Source: CAADGU01 sp964581605 (GTDB lineage: Bacteria > Chloroflexota > Anaerolineae > Promineifilales > Promineifilaceae). From it: DNA of 32,851 nt. Below are positions 1-7,590 of this stretch, piece by piece. Below the pieces are notes generated by a model. That model was not told the DNA's origin. It saw only the letters and a program-made list of their open reading frames with translations, and did not search any database. The translations under genes were made by a program, and so were the position numbers. Position 1 is the stretch's first letter. Each line of letters begins with the position of its first letter. The stretch covers positions 1 to 32,851 of the forward strand of contig CAZOPF010000063.1 of assembly GCA_964581605.1 (NCBI GenBank), in the 5' to 3' direction.

Positions 1-496
1 CAATGTGGCGAAAGAGGAACCAATTGCCATCCGGCGACCAGTTCAAAAAGTAGCCACGATCCAGAGCCAGGATGGGCACAGTTAACTTGGTGAGATCATA
101 AAGGAGGATAAAAGCGTTGGCGTGGCAGTTAAATTCCAAAATCAGATGGATGCTGTTGGGCGAGGGAAAGAGATGGTCAATGTCACAATCGGACGAAACA
201 GGGTAACTGAACAAGGTTTGTGGTTCGATGCGGGGGCCATTTGGCCCGACAGGATAGACAATCAGAGATGCGGATTGGGTATTTGTAATGGCAGCATTCT
301 CTCCCGCTTCGTTTGTGGGAATCATCACAAAGGCCAGATGCGTGATCGGCGCTGGCTACGCCAGCGCCGATCCGGGTAAATTGCCATTGGGGAATAAAGC
401 GTTTGATCGGGGGGCGCCAGCAAAATGGAACAACAGGAATGTGACTGTGCCGGCGATGATAGCCACATTCAATAACCACCACAATCGTTTGTGCAT
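1..496 (-). pseudogene. Secreted/anchored protein, 5' part, interrupted by an in-frame amber codon; runs off the window
   Basis: The start at 494-496 has a good ribosome binding site (AAGGAG at 505-510, 8 nt upstream). It begins MHKRLWWLLNVAIIAGTVTFLLFHFAG, i.e. two or three basic residues and a hydrophobic stretch typical of a signal peptide or membrane anchor. After 46 codons there is a TAG (356-358), but the same frame then stays open to the window edge. That downstream part reads like a genuine secreted protein (HLAFVMIPTNEAGEN, TLFSYPVSS, LDRGYFLNWSPDGNWFLF). The SPDGNWFLF segment resembles a TolB/PD40 beta-propeller blade. The amber codon lies in the loop region of a perfect hairpin (344-372), so I read the gene as broken, unless the stop is a sequencing error or is read through. 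The product beyond the propeller-like motif is not recognised. Confidence 0.6.
344..372. repeat. Perfect 13-bp inverted repeat with 3-nt loop, inside a coding frame
   Basis: GATCGGCGCTGGC, TAC, GCCAGCGCCGATC. The arms are perfect complements. On the minus strand the loop region supplies the TAG that interrupts the gene at 1-496. It looks like a small inserted palindrome. Confidence 0.8.
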
Positions 497-641
497 GAGA
501 TTAGCTCCTTATAAAACACACAGACAATTTTATGGATAGGCAACGGTGTTTGCGTTAAGAGAACGTAACAAGATTATGGTTTATGCCCCCAAACGTGTCA
601 ACCTACGTTTCAGGTTGGAAATATGCTGCCCTCTTTGTGGA

Positions 642-2063
642 TCATTTCCCTTTCAACCGCGTCAGGCGGTGTTCCAACTCCGGGCGCACCAGGGCGGCCT
701 GGGCGGGCGGCCAGCTTTGGGCCAGCCGGATGGCCTGCTCTGTCCAGTAGATGGCTTGCGCGGTGTTTTTCTCATGCCATTCGTAATACTTGGCCAGTTC
801 GATGTGGGCGGAGACATCGGTAAAGCTGGTGGCGGCGATTTGCTGCCAGAGGGGGACGGCTTCGGCGTGACGGCCGTGCCGCTTTAACAACCACCCCAGT
901 TCAAATAAATTCTGGTGATACAGGTCGAGCGGCAAATCCCCTTGCGCGGCCCAACGCAGGCATTGTTCGGCGACGTCGGTTTGCCCCAGGCTGGCCTGCC
1001 AGCGCCCCAGGCTAAAGAGGTCAACAGCATCATCATCAGCCTGCGGCTGGCTGAACTGCTGCGCCACCCGCGCCGCCAGTGTGACCATGGAGAGCAGGTC
1101 TATCTGGTTATGATAAAAGACGCGCACCAGTTCACGGCCGTCGCCCGTGCGCAAATAGTCGTGATACAGGCCGGGGATGAGCCAGCCGGGCACATCATCC
1201 TGGGTGCGGCGCACCCCGAGGAGGGGCGATTCCAATGCGCTCAGCGCCACCGAACCAAGCCGGGCACGCCACAGGCGGCGGGCGGGCGGCAGCAAATCCA
1301 GGTGGGGCATGTGGGGCAGGGGGCTGGGCTGGCGGTTCATCAGGTGGCGGGTGTCCAGCAGAGGGATGTCGAAGGTACGGCCGTTGAACGTTATCAGCCC
1401 CGCCTTGCCCACCAGCAGTTCATCCAGCAGGGTGAGCATAGCTGCTTCGTCGCCCAAATCGGGCACGAAGTATTGGCGTGTGACCAGCGCCTCCCCTTCA
1501 AAGTAGGCCACGCCAACCATGAAGGCGATGGTGGAGGCCCCGGCCAGCCCGGTCGTTTCCGTGTCCAGAAAGAGGAAGTCGCGGAAATCGAGTTCTTGAA
1601 AACGGCCGTCGCGGGTCAGCGGTGTCAGGCTGGCGGGCTGGTGGTGCAGCAGGTCGGCCAGGGCATGACGGCCGTGCTGGTAGGGCAGCGGGTACACCTG
1701 GTCTACGATGAGGGTCTGGCCGACGGCCGTGTCCACCATTTCCGCGCCGGGCAGCAGGGTGAGGAGGGGTTGGGCGGGCGTGTGGGGGGAGGGGGACGGC
1801 CGTGCCGGGGCCAGCAGTTCGGGCTCAACGGGCGGCGCGGGCTTGAGCTGCCGTGCTCCTTTGACCACGCCTAATTGCCGCAGCCGGTTCTGAAATTCTT
1901 GCTCATCGGCCATGGGGCGATTGTATGCAGGGGATACGGCCGTTGCAACTTTCTGGCCCTTCTCCCCCGGTACATATCCATAATCAGATGCAGAGGCAAA
2001 GGGTTTCAATGAATCCTCTGGCTCTTTTGCTCCGTCATTTGATTGCCCCGTTCTCTCGCGCAT
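642..2063 (-). CDS. YprB-like ribonuclease H-fold exonuclease domain protein with C-terminal TPRs
   Basis: 473 aa. Residues 1-160 are low-complexity and proline-rich. The nuclease domain spans about 160-335. It has the exonuclease I motif DTETTG (167-172), the motif II region with NGRTFDIPLLDTRH (about 227-240) and the motif III region HNQIDLLSM (318-326), which carries the late acidic residue. This is the arrangement of the RNase H-like YprB family (PF13482), a predicted DEDD-type 3'-5' exonuclease whose substrate is unknown. Residues 345-440 form helix-turn-helix repeats of TPR type (WQASLGQTDVAEQCLRWA, ELGWLLKRHGRHAEAVPLWQQI). The start has AAAGGG about 9 nt upstream. M51 (MADEQEF) is a possible shorter start. 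It is divergent from the phospholipase D gene with about 40 bp between starts, so the two share a promoter region. Confidence 0.85.
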   Translation of the reverse strand: MRERTGQSNDGAKEPEDSLKPFASASDYGYVPGEKGQKVATAVSPAYNRPMADEQEFQNRLRQLGVVKGARQLKPAPPVEPELLAPARPSPSPHTPAQPLLTLLPGAEMVDTAVGQTLIVDQVYPLPYQHGRHALADLLHHQPASLTPLTRDGRFQELDFRDFLFLDTETTGLAGASTIAFMVGVAYFEGEALVTRQYFVPDLGDEAAMLTLLDELLVGKAGLITFNGRTFDIPLLDTRHLMNRQPSPLPHMPHLDLLPPARRLWRARLGSVALSALESPLLGVRRTQDDVPGWLIPGLYHDYLRTGDGRELVRVFYHNQIDLLSMVTLAARVAQQFSQPQADDDAVDLFSLGRWQASLGQTDVAEQCLRWAAQGDLPLDLYHQNLFELGWLLKRHGRHAEAVPLWQQIAATSFTDVSAHIELAKYYEWHEKNTAQAIYWTEQAIRLAQSWPPAQAALVRPELEHRLTRLKGK

Positions 2064-2105
2064 TGGTAAAATCCCTTTAGCACAATGAATGAGAAGGAAG
2101 ATATT

Positions 2106-3176
2106 ATGCGAAAGATGATGACCCTTTTATTTTTGTTCGGCGGGGCGTTAGTCGCGGCCGTAGCCTGTGATGATGTGCAAGTTGTTGTTGAACCGGCGCC
2201 CTCCGATAACGGCAGCGGGGGCGGTGATTGGTACGAAATTTACTTCATTAATCCCACCTGCCCTGACGAAGAAGACCGAACCGGCGGTTTGGACGAAACC
2301 ATTGCCGCCGACCTGCTCAACGCGGAGCTACAGGTGGATGTGGCCGCTTTTGATTTTGACGCGCCACCCATGATTGACGCGCTTATTGAATTAGAAGAAC
2401 GGGGTGTGACGGTGCGTGTGGTGACGGATACAGATAATGCCGACCTGGACAGCATCGCCCGGCTGCGCCGCAACGGCGTAAGCGTGGTAGAAGACGACCG
2501 CTCGGCGCTGATGCACAACAAATTTATTGTGATTGACGGCCGTTATGTCTGGATGGGCTCCACCAATTTCACCACCAACGACATTTATTGCTATAACAAC
2601 AACCTGGTGCGCATGGATTCCCCCCCATTAGCCGCCAATTATACGGCCGAAATGGACGAGATGTACGATGAGCGCGCATTTGGCCCCACGTCACCAGAAG
2701 CCACCCCCAACGACCAACTCACCATCGGTGGGGTGCGCGTGGAGAACTACTTCGCTTCAGAAACTGAAGTGGCGCCCATCATTGGCGATTTGCTGTCGCA
2801 GGCACAGAGCGATATCAAATTTATGGCGTTTTCCTTCACCCATGAGGATGTGGGCGAACCGATGATTGAACGCGCACAGGCAGGTGTGAACGTGCAGGGC
2901 GTTTTTGAAACAACCGGGTCAGAAACGGAATACAGCTATTACGGCGAGATGCTGGATGCCGGGTTGGATAATTTGCAGGTGCGGCAGGATGGCAACCGGC
3001 GCCTGATGCACCATAAAGTGATTGTCATTGACGGCCGTATCACCATCTTCGGCTCCTTCAACTTCACAGGTAACGCCAATGATAGCAACGACGAAAACCT
3101 TCTTATCGTCTATGACCCTACATTTGCCAGTTACTTTTTAGAAGAATTCGAGGCAGTCTGGAAGGAAGCTCAATAG
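2106..3176 (+). CDS. Phospholipase D-like (HKD) lipoprotein
   Basis: 356 aa. The chosen ATG has GAAGGAAG (2093-2100) 5 nt upstream; the in-frame ATG at 2085 has none. The N-terminus MRKMMTLLFLFGGALVAAVAC is a lipoprotein signal peptide with the lipobox cysteine at about residue 21, so the protein is probably exported and lipid-anchored. Two PLDc_2-type modules follow. The first has H137-x-K139-x4-D144 (HNKFIVIDG, then GSTNFT). The second has H302-x-K304-x4-D309 (HHKVIVIDG, then GSFNFTGNANDSNDENL). Both motifs are complete, so one bilobal active site can form. The family includes phospholipases, cardiolipin synthases and nucleases (Nuc type). An exported enzyme with this compact two-HKD layout could be a nuclease or a phosphodiesterase; the sequence does not decide. 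Confidence 0.88.
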   Translation: MRKMMTLLFLFGGALVAAVACDDVQVVVEPAPSDNGSGGGDWYEIYFINPTCPDEEDRTGGLDETIAADLLNAELQVDVAAFDFDAPPMIDALIELEERGVTVRVVTDTDNADLDSIARLRRNGVSVVEDDRSALMHNKFIVIDGRYVWMGSTNFTTNDIYCYNNNLVRMDSPPLAANYTAEMDEMYDERAFGPTSPEATPNDQLTIGGVRVENYFASETEVAPIIGDLLSQAQSDIKFMAFSFTHEDVGEPMIERAQAGVNVQGVFETTGSETEYSYYGEMLDAGLDNLQVRQDGNRRLMHHKVIVIDGRITIFGSFNFTGNANDSNDENLLIVYDPTFASYFLEEFEAVWKEAQ

Positions 3177-3208
3177 GCAACCATATAAAAGGGCAATCAT
3201 GTTACCAG

Positions 3209-3265
3209 GAGGAGTTTGGCATCCTCAGATGCCAAACGGTTCGCATCTGAGGATGCGAACTCCTC
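3209..3265. repeat. Two-hairpin palindromic element, copy 1
   Basis: The outer stem GAGGAGT (3209-3215) pairs with ACTCCTC (3259-3265) and encloses two perfect hairpins: TTGGCATC-CTCA-GATGCCAA (3216-3235) and TCGCATC-TGAG-GATGCGA (3241-3258), separated by ACGGT. A second copy with the same plan but different outer hairpin bases lies at 24133-24184. It sits just after the phospholipase D-like gene and could also act as a transcript 3' end, but there is no T-run. Confidence 0.8.
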
Positions 3266-3328
3266 ATTGATTACTGATATAAATTTTTCCTTTTCATCAG
3301 GTGGCTCTTGGACACACAAATGGGAAAT

Positions 3329-3493
3329 TTATGAAGCAGCGTGTTTAGTGGAGAAGGCGTAGCTTTTATCGGCTTGAAGGGCTTGAATAATTTTTTGCAC
3401 AGCCCATCGTTTCACCTCGCTCTCTTTGGCTTTACGCAATGGTTCGCCATTGACCACAACCCACATCTGGTTTCTGATTTCTTGTAATTGCAT
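3329..3493 (-). CDS. Small hypothetical protein
   Basis: 54 aa, starting MQLQEIRNQMWVVVNGEPLR. This ATG is preceded by GAGGGA (3499-3504) at 5 nt, whereas the upstream in-frame ATGs have no ribosome binding site. The protein is basic and mostly helical (KAKESEVKRWAVQKIIQALQADKS). I see no signal peptide, membrane segment or known motif. It lies about 110 bp downstream of, and on the same strand as, the HAD phosphatase gene. Function unknown. Confidence 0.5.
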   Translation of the reverse strand: MQLQEIRNQMWVVVNGEPLRKAKESEVKRWAVQKIIQALQADKSYAFSTKHAAS

Positions 3494-3601
3494 TGTATCC
3501 CTCATTTTTGGTTGATCCCCAATCAACTACGGCGAGGGTAGGCAGTGAGGCTTGCGGCAAAACTTAACAATACGGCCGTTCCTCGTTTATTTGCGCCCTT
3601 T

Positions 3602-4345
3602 TCACTGTCGTCCCCCAATCGGCACAAGATCCAATAAATGTGAAAGTGAGGAAATATGATGTACATTGGCTGGAATATCTTGCATGGTTCCACGATTAGC
3701 TCTATCAAGCCAGACACCGCAGGCATAGGCTCCCTGTTCCACCGCCCCAATCGCATCCACATTCAGGTTATCGCCCACATACATACACTGCGAGGCAGGG
3801 GTGTGCAGCCGAGCGGCCGCCCGCCGAAATATGCTCTTGCTGGGTTTATGCACACCTACTTCTTCGCTGATGGTGATATGCGTACTGGGAATAAAAGAAC
3901 CCGCCAGATGCTCCATCACCGGGCGTACTGTCGTCGAGTGGTTAGAAAGAATACCCAAAACGATACCAGCCCGCCGCAGTTTATGCAGGGTGGTCAGCAC
4001 ATCATCATACAACGAGGTGGGTAATTGCCCATACGCAATATACATCCGATATGCCAACTCCCGGCTGGTATCGGGATAACCTAAACGGCCGAGTATTTGC
4101 TGGTAAAATCCCATAATTTCTTTCCGAGTCTGAGGTTTAATGGCCCCCTCTGCCCGGCCCAAAGCAATATCTGCCAGGAGAGATTCTCTGGCGGCCTGGA
4201 AATCTTCTAACGGGTAATGGACGCCCTGGTGCTGGAACAACACGGCCGTGCGTTCAATGTGAGACATATCCGGCTGCAACGTATAGGCCAGGGTAAAATC
4301 CCAGTCAAACAAAACGGCCGTCACGCCAGGTGCAATTATCTTCAT
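3602..4345 (-). CDS. HAD-superfamily hydrolase (phosphatase)
   Basis: 247 aa, typical of subfamily IA HAD phosphatases. Motif I is VLFDWDFTLA, with nucleophile D14 and acid/base D16. A helical cap follows (about 25-110). Motif II is GILSNHS (about 130-136), motif III is the lysine in VHKPSKSIF, and motif IV is YVGDNLNVDAIGA, with the two acidic magnesium ligands. All catalytic residues are present. The substrate cannot be told; relatives dephosphorylate phosphoglycolate, sugar phosphates or nucleotides. No strong ribosome binding site is visible, as for several genes here. It is probably transcribed alone or with the small gene downstream. Confidence 0.88.
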   Translation of the reverse strand: MKIIAPGVTAVLFDWDFTLAYTLQPDMSHIERTAVLFQHQGVHYPLEDFQAARESLLADIALGRAEGAIKPQTRKEIMGFYQQILGRLGYPDTSRELAYRMYIAYGQLPTSLYDDVLTTLHKLRRAGIVLGILSNHSTTVRPVMEHLAGSFIPSTHITISEEVGVHKPSKSIFRRAAARLHTPASQCMYVGDNLNVDAIGAVEQGAYACGVWLDRANRGTMQDIPANVHHISSLSHLLDLVPIGGRQ

Positions 4346-4559
4346 AGGTCAACCGTTTCCATTTCTGCTCTTACTTACACTGATAAACACCCGAAGCATT
4401 GTAAAAACATCTCGTTGATTGTTAGGTGAAAAACACGATGATTTTACGAGACCAACAAAAAACCAAGTCAAATATGCCCTGCCCTCTACAGCTTCTTTGG
4501 TGTTGGCGGCCGTCAACCAAAACGCCGCCTCCTGGTTGTTACTGCAATTAGCGGGTGGA

Positions 4560-6814
4560 TCACGGGGAGGGGGTGATGTAAATCGAATGTAAAACGGCTA
4601 TATTTTCAGCAGCTGTCGGACCAACGGCCGTCAGCCGTTCCCCTGTTTCACGCAAATACAAACCAGCACGCAAATCGTAGCTCCCCCCTGGCAATTCAGG
4701 CGGCAAGGGCAGGGTGACAGAGTGCCGGATCACATCGCCGGGTTGCCATTGGCTGGTGGGTGCTAATCCTTCCACCGGCTGCTGATCAACCTGAGATGCT
4801 AGATTGCCATGCTCATCCAGCAAATGCACAAACAGATCATAATCAGCCATTACCGGGGCCAGACTGCGCCAGTAGAAAGTGAGATTAACGGCCGTCTCCG
4901 TTACCAGTTGATCGTACCCGACCAATTCAATCGCATTGCCAAAAATGGCGTTAACGGCCGTTTTCGGCTGGGCGGAATCCAGATAGGGCCAGGCGGCCGT
5001 ATACACGACTGCTTCTGGCTGAAAAACAATGGTATGTGTGCCGGTTTTGACAGTGTGCAGGGGGTGGGCAACGACCCTGTTTTGCGTCAGCGGCCAATGC
5101 CATAGCGGAAAGGCAGCAATGTAGTCAGGTTGGCTTTGGGAGAGGGCGCGGGTCAGGCGGGTATCACGTGGCAGACCAACCGGTTGGCGCACGGCCGGCC
5201 ATACCTCCGGCGAAATCAACCCATTCATATCCACAATCTGCCGTTCAGACAAAAAGGCAATCGCCCCAATATCGTCTACCGCAATCAGCGCATCAGATGG
5301 TGTGTTTTCCGCCAGCCATTTGCCCAATGCCACATCAATTTCCAACACTTCATTCACATTTTGCGCCAGCATATTGGCCCAGGGGCGGAACTGCCAGGAA
5401 GCACCCAGGAGTAGGAGAAACGCAGAGGCGAAAAGGAGCAGAGGGGCAGAGGCGAAAAGGAGCAGAGGGGCAGAGGAGAAAAGGGGCTGAGGGGAAATCT
5501 CTCCTGCTCTCCTGCTCTCCTGCTCTCCTGCTCCCCCGCTCCCCTGCTCNNNNNNNNNNNNNNNNNNNNNNNNNNNNNNNNNNNNNNNNNNNNNNNNNNN
5601 NNNNNNNNNNNNNNNNNNNNNNNNNNNNNNNNNNNNNNNNNNNNNNNNNAAATCTCTCCTGCTCTCCTGCTCTCCTGCTCTCCTGCTCCCCCGCTCCCCT
5701 GCTCTCCTGCTCCCCCGCTCCCCTGCTCCCCTGCTCCCCTGCTCCCCCGTTCCTCCGCTTTCTGCACCAGCCACCACACCCCCACTGCCGCCACGACCAT
5801 CTGGAAAGGAATAAGGGGCATAGTGTAACGGCCGTGATGCCAGGTCTGGTCTATGAGAACGGCCGTGAGCAGCGGCAGCCCCACCAGCCATAACACAGTT
5901 AACCGGCTGCGCCGCCAGGTGGGGATGAGACCAATAAAAGCCAGCACCAATGCTACCGGGTTATCGCTCCAATGCAGCCAGGCCGTCTCCCGAAAGGTAC
6001 GCCAGCTAAACAACTGCTCTGACCCCACTTTGGCATAAAAGGTATTGGGCAACGGCCGTCCCGTCACACTCAGGCTAAACAGCACATATGGCAAGGCCAC
6101 CGCCAGATAAATTGCCAGCGCCACCCCCACCTGCCGCGCCATTGCTTTCAAATTGACCATTGACCATTGACCATTACCCATTAACCATTGCCCGGCGGTA
6201 TCCGCCAATGCCAAGGCAAACAGCGCGTGCCCTTCTGGCCGCAATTGGCTGGCCAGAGCAAAGAGGAAGGTGGGCAACGGCCGTAATCCCTGCCGCGCAT
6301 ACAACCAGACGGCGGCCAGGCTCAGCGCGGCAAAAGCGGTTGTCTCCATACCCGCCAGCCCGGCCCACAGCAGCCGCCCCGCCAATGCGACTCCCAACCC
6401 CGCCGGAAATCCGGCCCACCAACTGTCGGTGAGCCAGGCGGCAAAACCATAACTCAGCCAGACCGTCAATAGTAAAAAAAAGGTACTTAGCAGCAGGGCC
6501 GGGATCAAAAATTCATGTGTGAATAATCCTACGGCTGCCAGCAGCAACGTCCACAAGGGAGCGGTGGAACCGGGCTGAGGTTCGCCGGGGTTATAGCTGA
6601 AACCGTACCCCTGGCTGAGGTTACGGGCAAATTGAAAATGAATCCAGGCATCGTCGAGTGGTGCGCCTATCTGCCCCCCGGTAAAGGTCAGTTCCACGTG
6701 CAGGTAATAGAGCAGAGCAACGGCCGTGACCACACCCAGTACCAGCAGCAGCCACACATGCCGCCGCCAATTATCCTCTTTGGGAAGCTCTCTCATCTCT
6801 GTCACGGGCTGCAT
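4560..6814 (-). CDS. GT-C type membrane glycosyltransferase, one gene split by a spurious scaffold gap
   Basis: On paper there are two ORFs in different frames (N-terminal part 5650-6814, C-terminal part 4560-5549). Both flanks of the 100-N gap carry the same 55 bases and encode the same peptide EQGSGGAGEQESRRAGEI. Removing the Ns plus one copy (155 nt) brings the halves into one frame of about 699 aa. The N-terminus has about ten membrane helices. The first extracytoplasmic loop has the acidic pair of GT-C enzymes (GAPLDDAWIHFQFARNLS, then GYGFSYNPGEPQPGSTAPLW), as in Dol-P-Man or ArnT-like (GT39-type) transferases using polyprenyl-phosphate sugars. After the last helix come ALGKWLAENTPSDALIAVDDIGAI and a C-terminal beta-sandwich (FGNAIELVGYD ... 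YDLFVHLLDEHG ... PGGSYDLRAGLYL). Three low-complexity repeats are translated within it. The start is uncertain: ATG at 6814 or TTG at 6841, neither with a clear Shine-Dalgarno. Confidence 0.8.
5425..5494 (-). repeat. 24-bp tandem repeat coding for hydrophobic LLLFASAP units
   Basis: About three units of 24 nt start at 5425, 5449 and 5473 (GAGGCGAAAAGG then AGCAGAGGGGCA on the plus strand), the third diverged. Read on the minus strand in the glycosyltransferase frame, each unit is eight codons and gives LLLFASAP. It resembles the AACGCAGAGACGCAG-type spacer repeat at 13262-13326. Confidence 0.85.
5495..5754 (-). repeat. GAGEQGS-coding low-complexity tandem repeat on both sides of the assembly gap
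   Basis: The plus strand shows CTCCTGCTCTCCTGCTCCCC-type repeats with period about 10. Read on the minus strand they give GAGEQGSGGAGEQGS and similar. The same family of repeat is common between genes in some bacteria. Here it lies in the cytosolic linker before the last membrane helix of the glycosyltransferase. Copy number is uncertain because the assembly broke inside it. Confidence 0.85.
5550..5649. other. Scaffold gap (100 N), probably not real missing sequence
   Basis: Exactly 100 N, a placeholder size. The 55 bases before it (5495-5549) and after it (5650-5704) are identical, which points to two contigs overlapping by one assembly k-mer inside a tandem repeat. Confidence 0.9.
6151..6190 (-). 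repeat. TTGACCATTGACCATT-type short repeat, translated
   Basis: Five imperfect copies of a TTGACCA-like decamer lie within the glycosyltransferase gene. They are read on the minus strand as GQWLMGNGQWSMVN. The same motif family recurs in the trp leader (about 7318-7352: TTGACAATTAACAATTATCAATTGACC). Confidence 0.8.
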
Positions 6815-6848
6815 TAAAACATAGACGCCGCCGGTCGCCAAGTCGCCA

Positions 6849-7056
6849 CAGCAATTCGAAATATGAAATCAATGAGCTGTAGGGGCGGGACGGCGGGGGT
6901 TGAACTGGCTCTGATAGCGGCCCTTTTGCCCGCGCCGTCTCGCCCCATGTGGCCGCAAAACGGGGTGAGACAGGCGGGAACTACTTCCTTTGTGCAAAAC
7001 CAAAACGTGGCCCGCCTGCCCCACCCCTACGGTTTAGACCATATTTCGAATTGCTG
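6849..7056. mobile_element. MITE (208 bp, 17-bp perfect TIRs, 9-bp target duplication)
   Basis: The left terminal repeat CAGCAATTCGAAATATG (6849-6865) and right terminal repeat CATATTTCGAATTGCTG (7040-7056) are exact reverse complements. Immediately outside them is the direct repeat AAGTCGCCA (6840-6848 and 7057-7065), a 9-bp target site duplication. The interior is also partly palindromic: GTAGGGG near the left pairs with CCCCTAC near the right, and GTCTCGCCCC with GGGGTGAGAC in the middle. It has no transposase, so it is non-autonomous. It lies between the divergent glycosyltransferase gene and the trp promoter, ending 17 bp before the -35 box. Confidence 0.88.
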
Positions 7057-7073
7057 AAGTCGCCAAATTTGCC

Positions 7074-7102
7074 TTGACACGGCCGTACTCCCATGCTACC
7101 AT
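7074..7102 (+). promoter_or_regulatory. Sigma70-type promoter of the trp leader
   Basis: TTGACA (7074-7079) is a perfect -35 box. After a 17-nt spacer comes TACCAT (7097-7102) as -10. Transcription would begin near 7108, about 25 nt before T-box stem I. One ACGGCCGT copy (7079-7086) lies in the spacer. Confidence 0.7.
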
Positions 7103-7386
7103 CCCGCCCAACTTAACAACCAACAACGTTGAACTGGAATAGTACCCAACACAGCGAGTTTTAGAGAGTCAGCCACTTTGGTGCAAGGTTGATAACGGCG
7201 CAGTTGGCGAATGGGCCAGGGAGTTGCTTTGATGAACTGTTTGTAACAACTCAGAAGTTGTTGCAAACCAAGTAGCCAGAGCCGGAGTTGCCACCGTTAT
7301 CAGGGCAAAGCCTTTTCAATTGACAATTAACAATTATCAATTGACCATTGAGAAGGCAATATGAGTGAAGCTGGCTAACAAACTCG

Positions 7387-7411
7387 ACGCGCTTTCATCG
7401 GCGCGTTTTTT
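7387..7411 (+). terminator. Second terminator-like hairpin inside the T-box leader
   Basis: ACGCGC (7387-7392), 8-nt loop, GCGCGT (7401-7406), then a run of six T (7406-7411). It is enclosed by AAGCTGG (7368-7374) and CCAGCTT (7425-7431), which can pair just before the T-box sequence. It may simply be stem III, but the U-run is unusual for that position. Confidence 0.5.
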
Positions 7412-7465
7412 GTTTAACCAACAACCAGCTTAAACAGGGTGGCACCGCGGGAGATGTTTATTTTG

Positions 7466-7518
7466 AACGCTCTCGTCCCGTAGGCGAAGATAGTTTCGCC
7501 TGGGACGAGAGCGTTTTT
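7466..7518 (+). terminator. T-box controlled intrinsic terminator
   Basis: AACGCTCTCGTCCC (7466-7479) pairs with GGGACGAGAGCGTT (7502-7515). The helix continues with AGGCGAA (7482-7488) and TTCGCCT (7495-7501), and a T-run (7514-7518) follows. It begins 14 nt after the T-box sequence, the usual place for the competing terminator. Confidence 0.9.
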
Positions 7519-7525
7519 ATTTGGC

Positions 7526-7573
7526 GTAATTGGGTAACTACGTAATGACGTAATTACTCAATTACCCAATTAC
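7526..7573. repeat. Inverted repeat of the TAATTGGGTAA family before trpB2
   Basis: GTAATTGGGTAA (7526-7537) is complementary to TTACCCAATTAC (7562-7573), with CTACGTAATGACGTAATTAC-like repeats between. A related sequence lies upstream of the C25 peptidase gene (about 28491-28550). Confidence 0.75.
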
Positions 7574-7590
7574 AAAAAATGGAGGATACG

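Larger units (their letters stand above)
7131..7518 (+). promoter_or_regulatory. Tryptophan T-box riboswitch (leader of the trp cluster)
   Basis: The conserved T-box AGGGTGGCACCGCGGG is at 7436-7451. The specifier region is clear. Helices CUGG/CCAG (7134-7137 with 7216-7219) and CCAAC/GUUGG (7146-7150 with 7203-7207) frame an internal loop. The loop has AGUA on the 5' side (7141-7144) and GAA-UGG on the 3' side, with UGG (Trp) at 7212-7214. Stem I also shows AGAGAG (about 7164) and GGTGCAAG (about 7179). The bulge UGGC would pair with an acceptor end GCCA, fitting the G discriminator of bacterial tRNA-Trp. A strong terminator follows. By the known mechanism, uncharged tRNA-Trp stabilises the antiterminator and turns on the downstream genes, which are trp genes. 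Confidence 0.93.

Noticed and set aside
915..1874. Long plus-strand ORF of 319 codons
   Set aside because: It lies antisense to the YprB-like gene, which has complete nuclease motifs. The ORF has no recognisable domain and exists because of high GC.
4346..4559. Possible small gene between the HAD and glycosyltransferase genes
   Set aside because: I find no ORF with a start signal and plausible composition; only the promoter region of the HAD gene is expected here.
5411..5760. Collagen-like or structural protein encoded by GAGEQGS repeats
   Set aside because: The repeat is a short linker within a glycosyltransferase and belongs to a DNA repeat family also seen between genes; glycine is not at every third position.
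6863..7057. 64-codon plus-strand ORF inside the MITE
   Set aside because: No ribosome binding site, no known domain; it simply spans the palindromic element, which is too short to carry a transposase.
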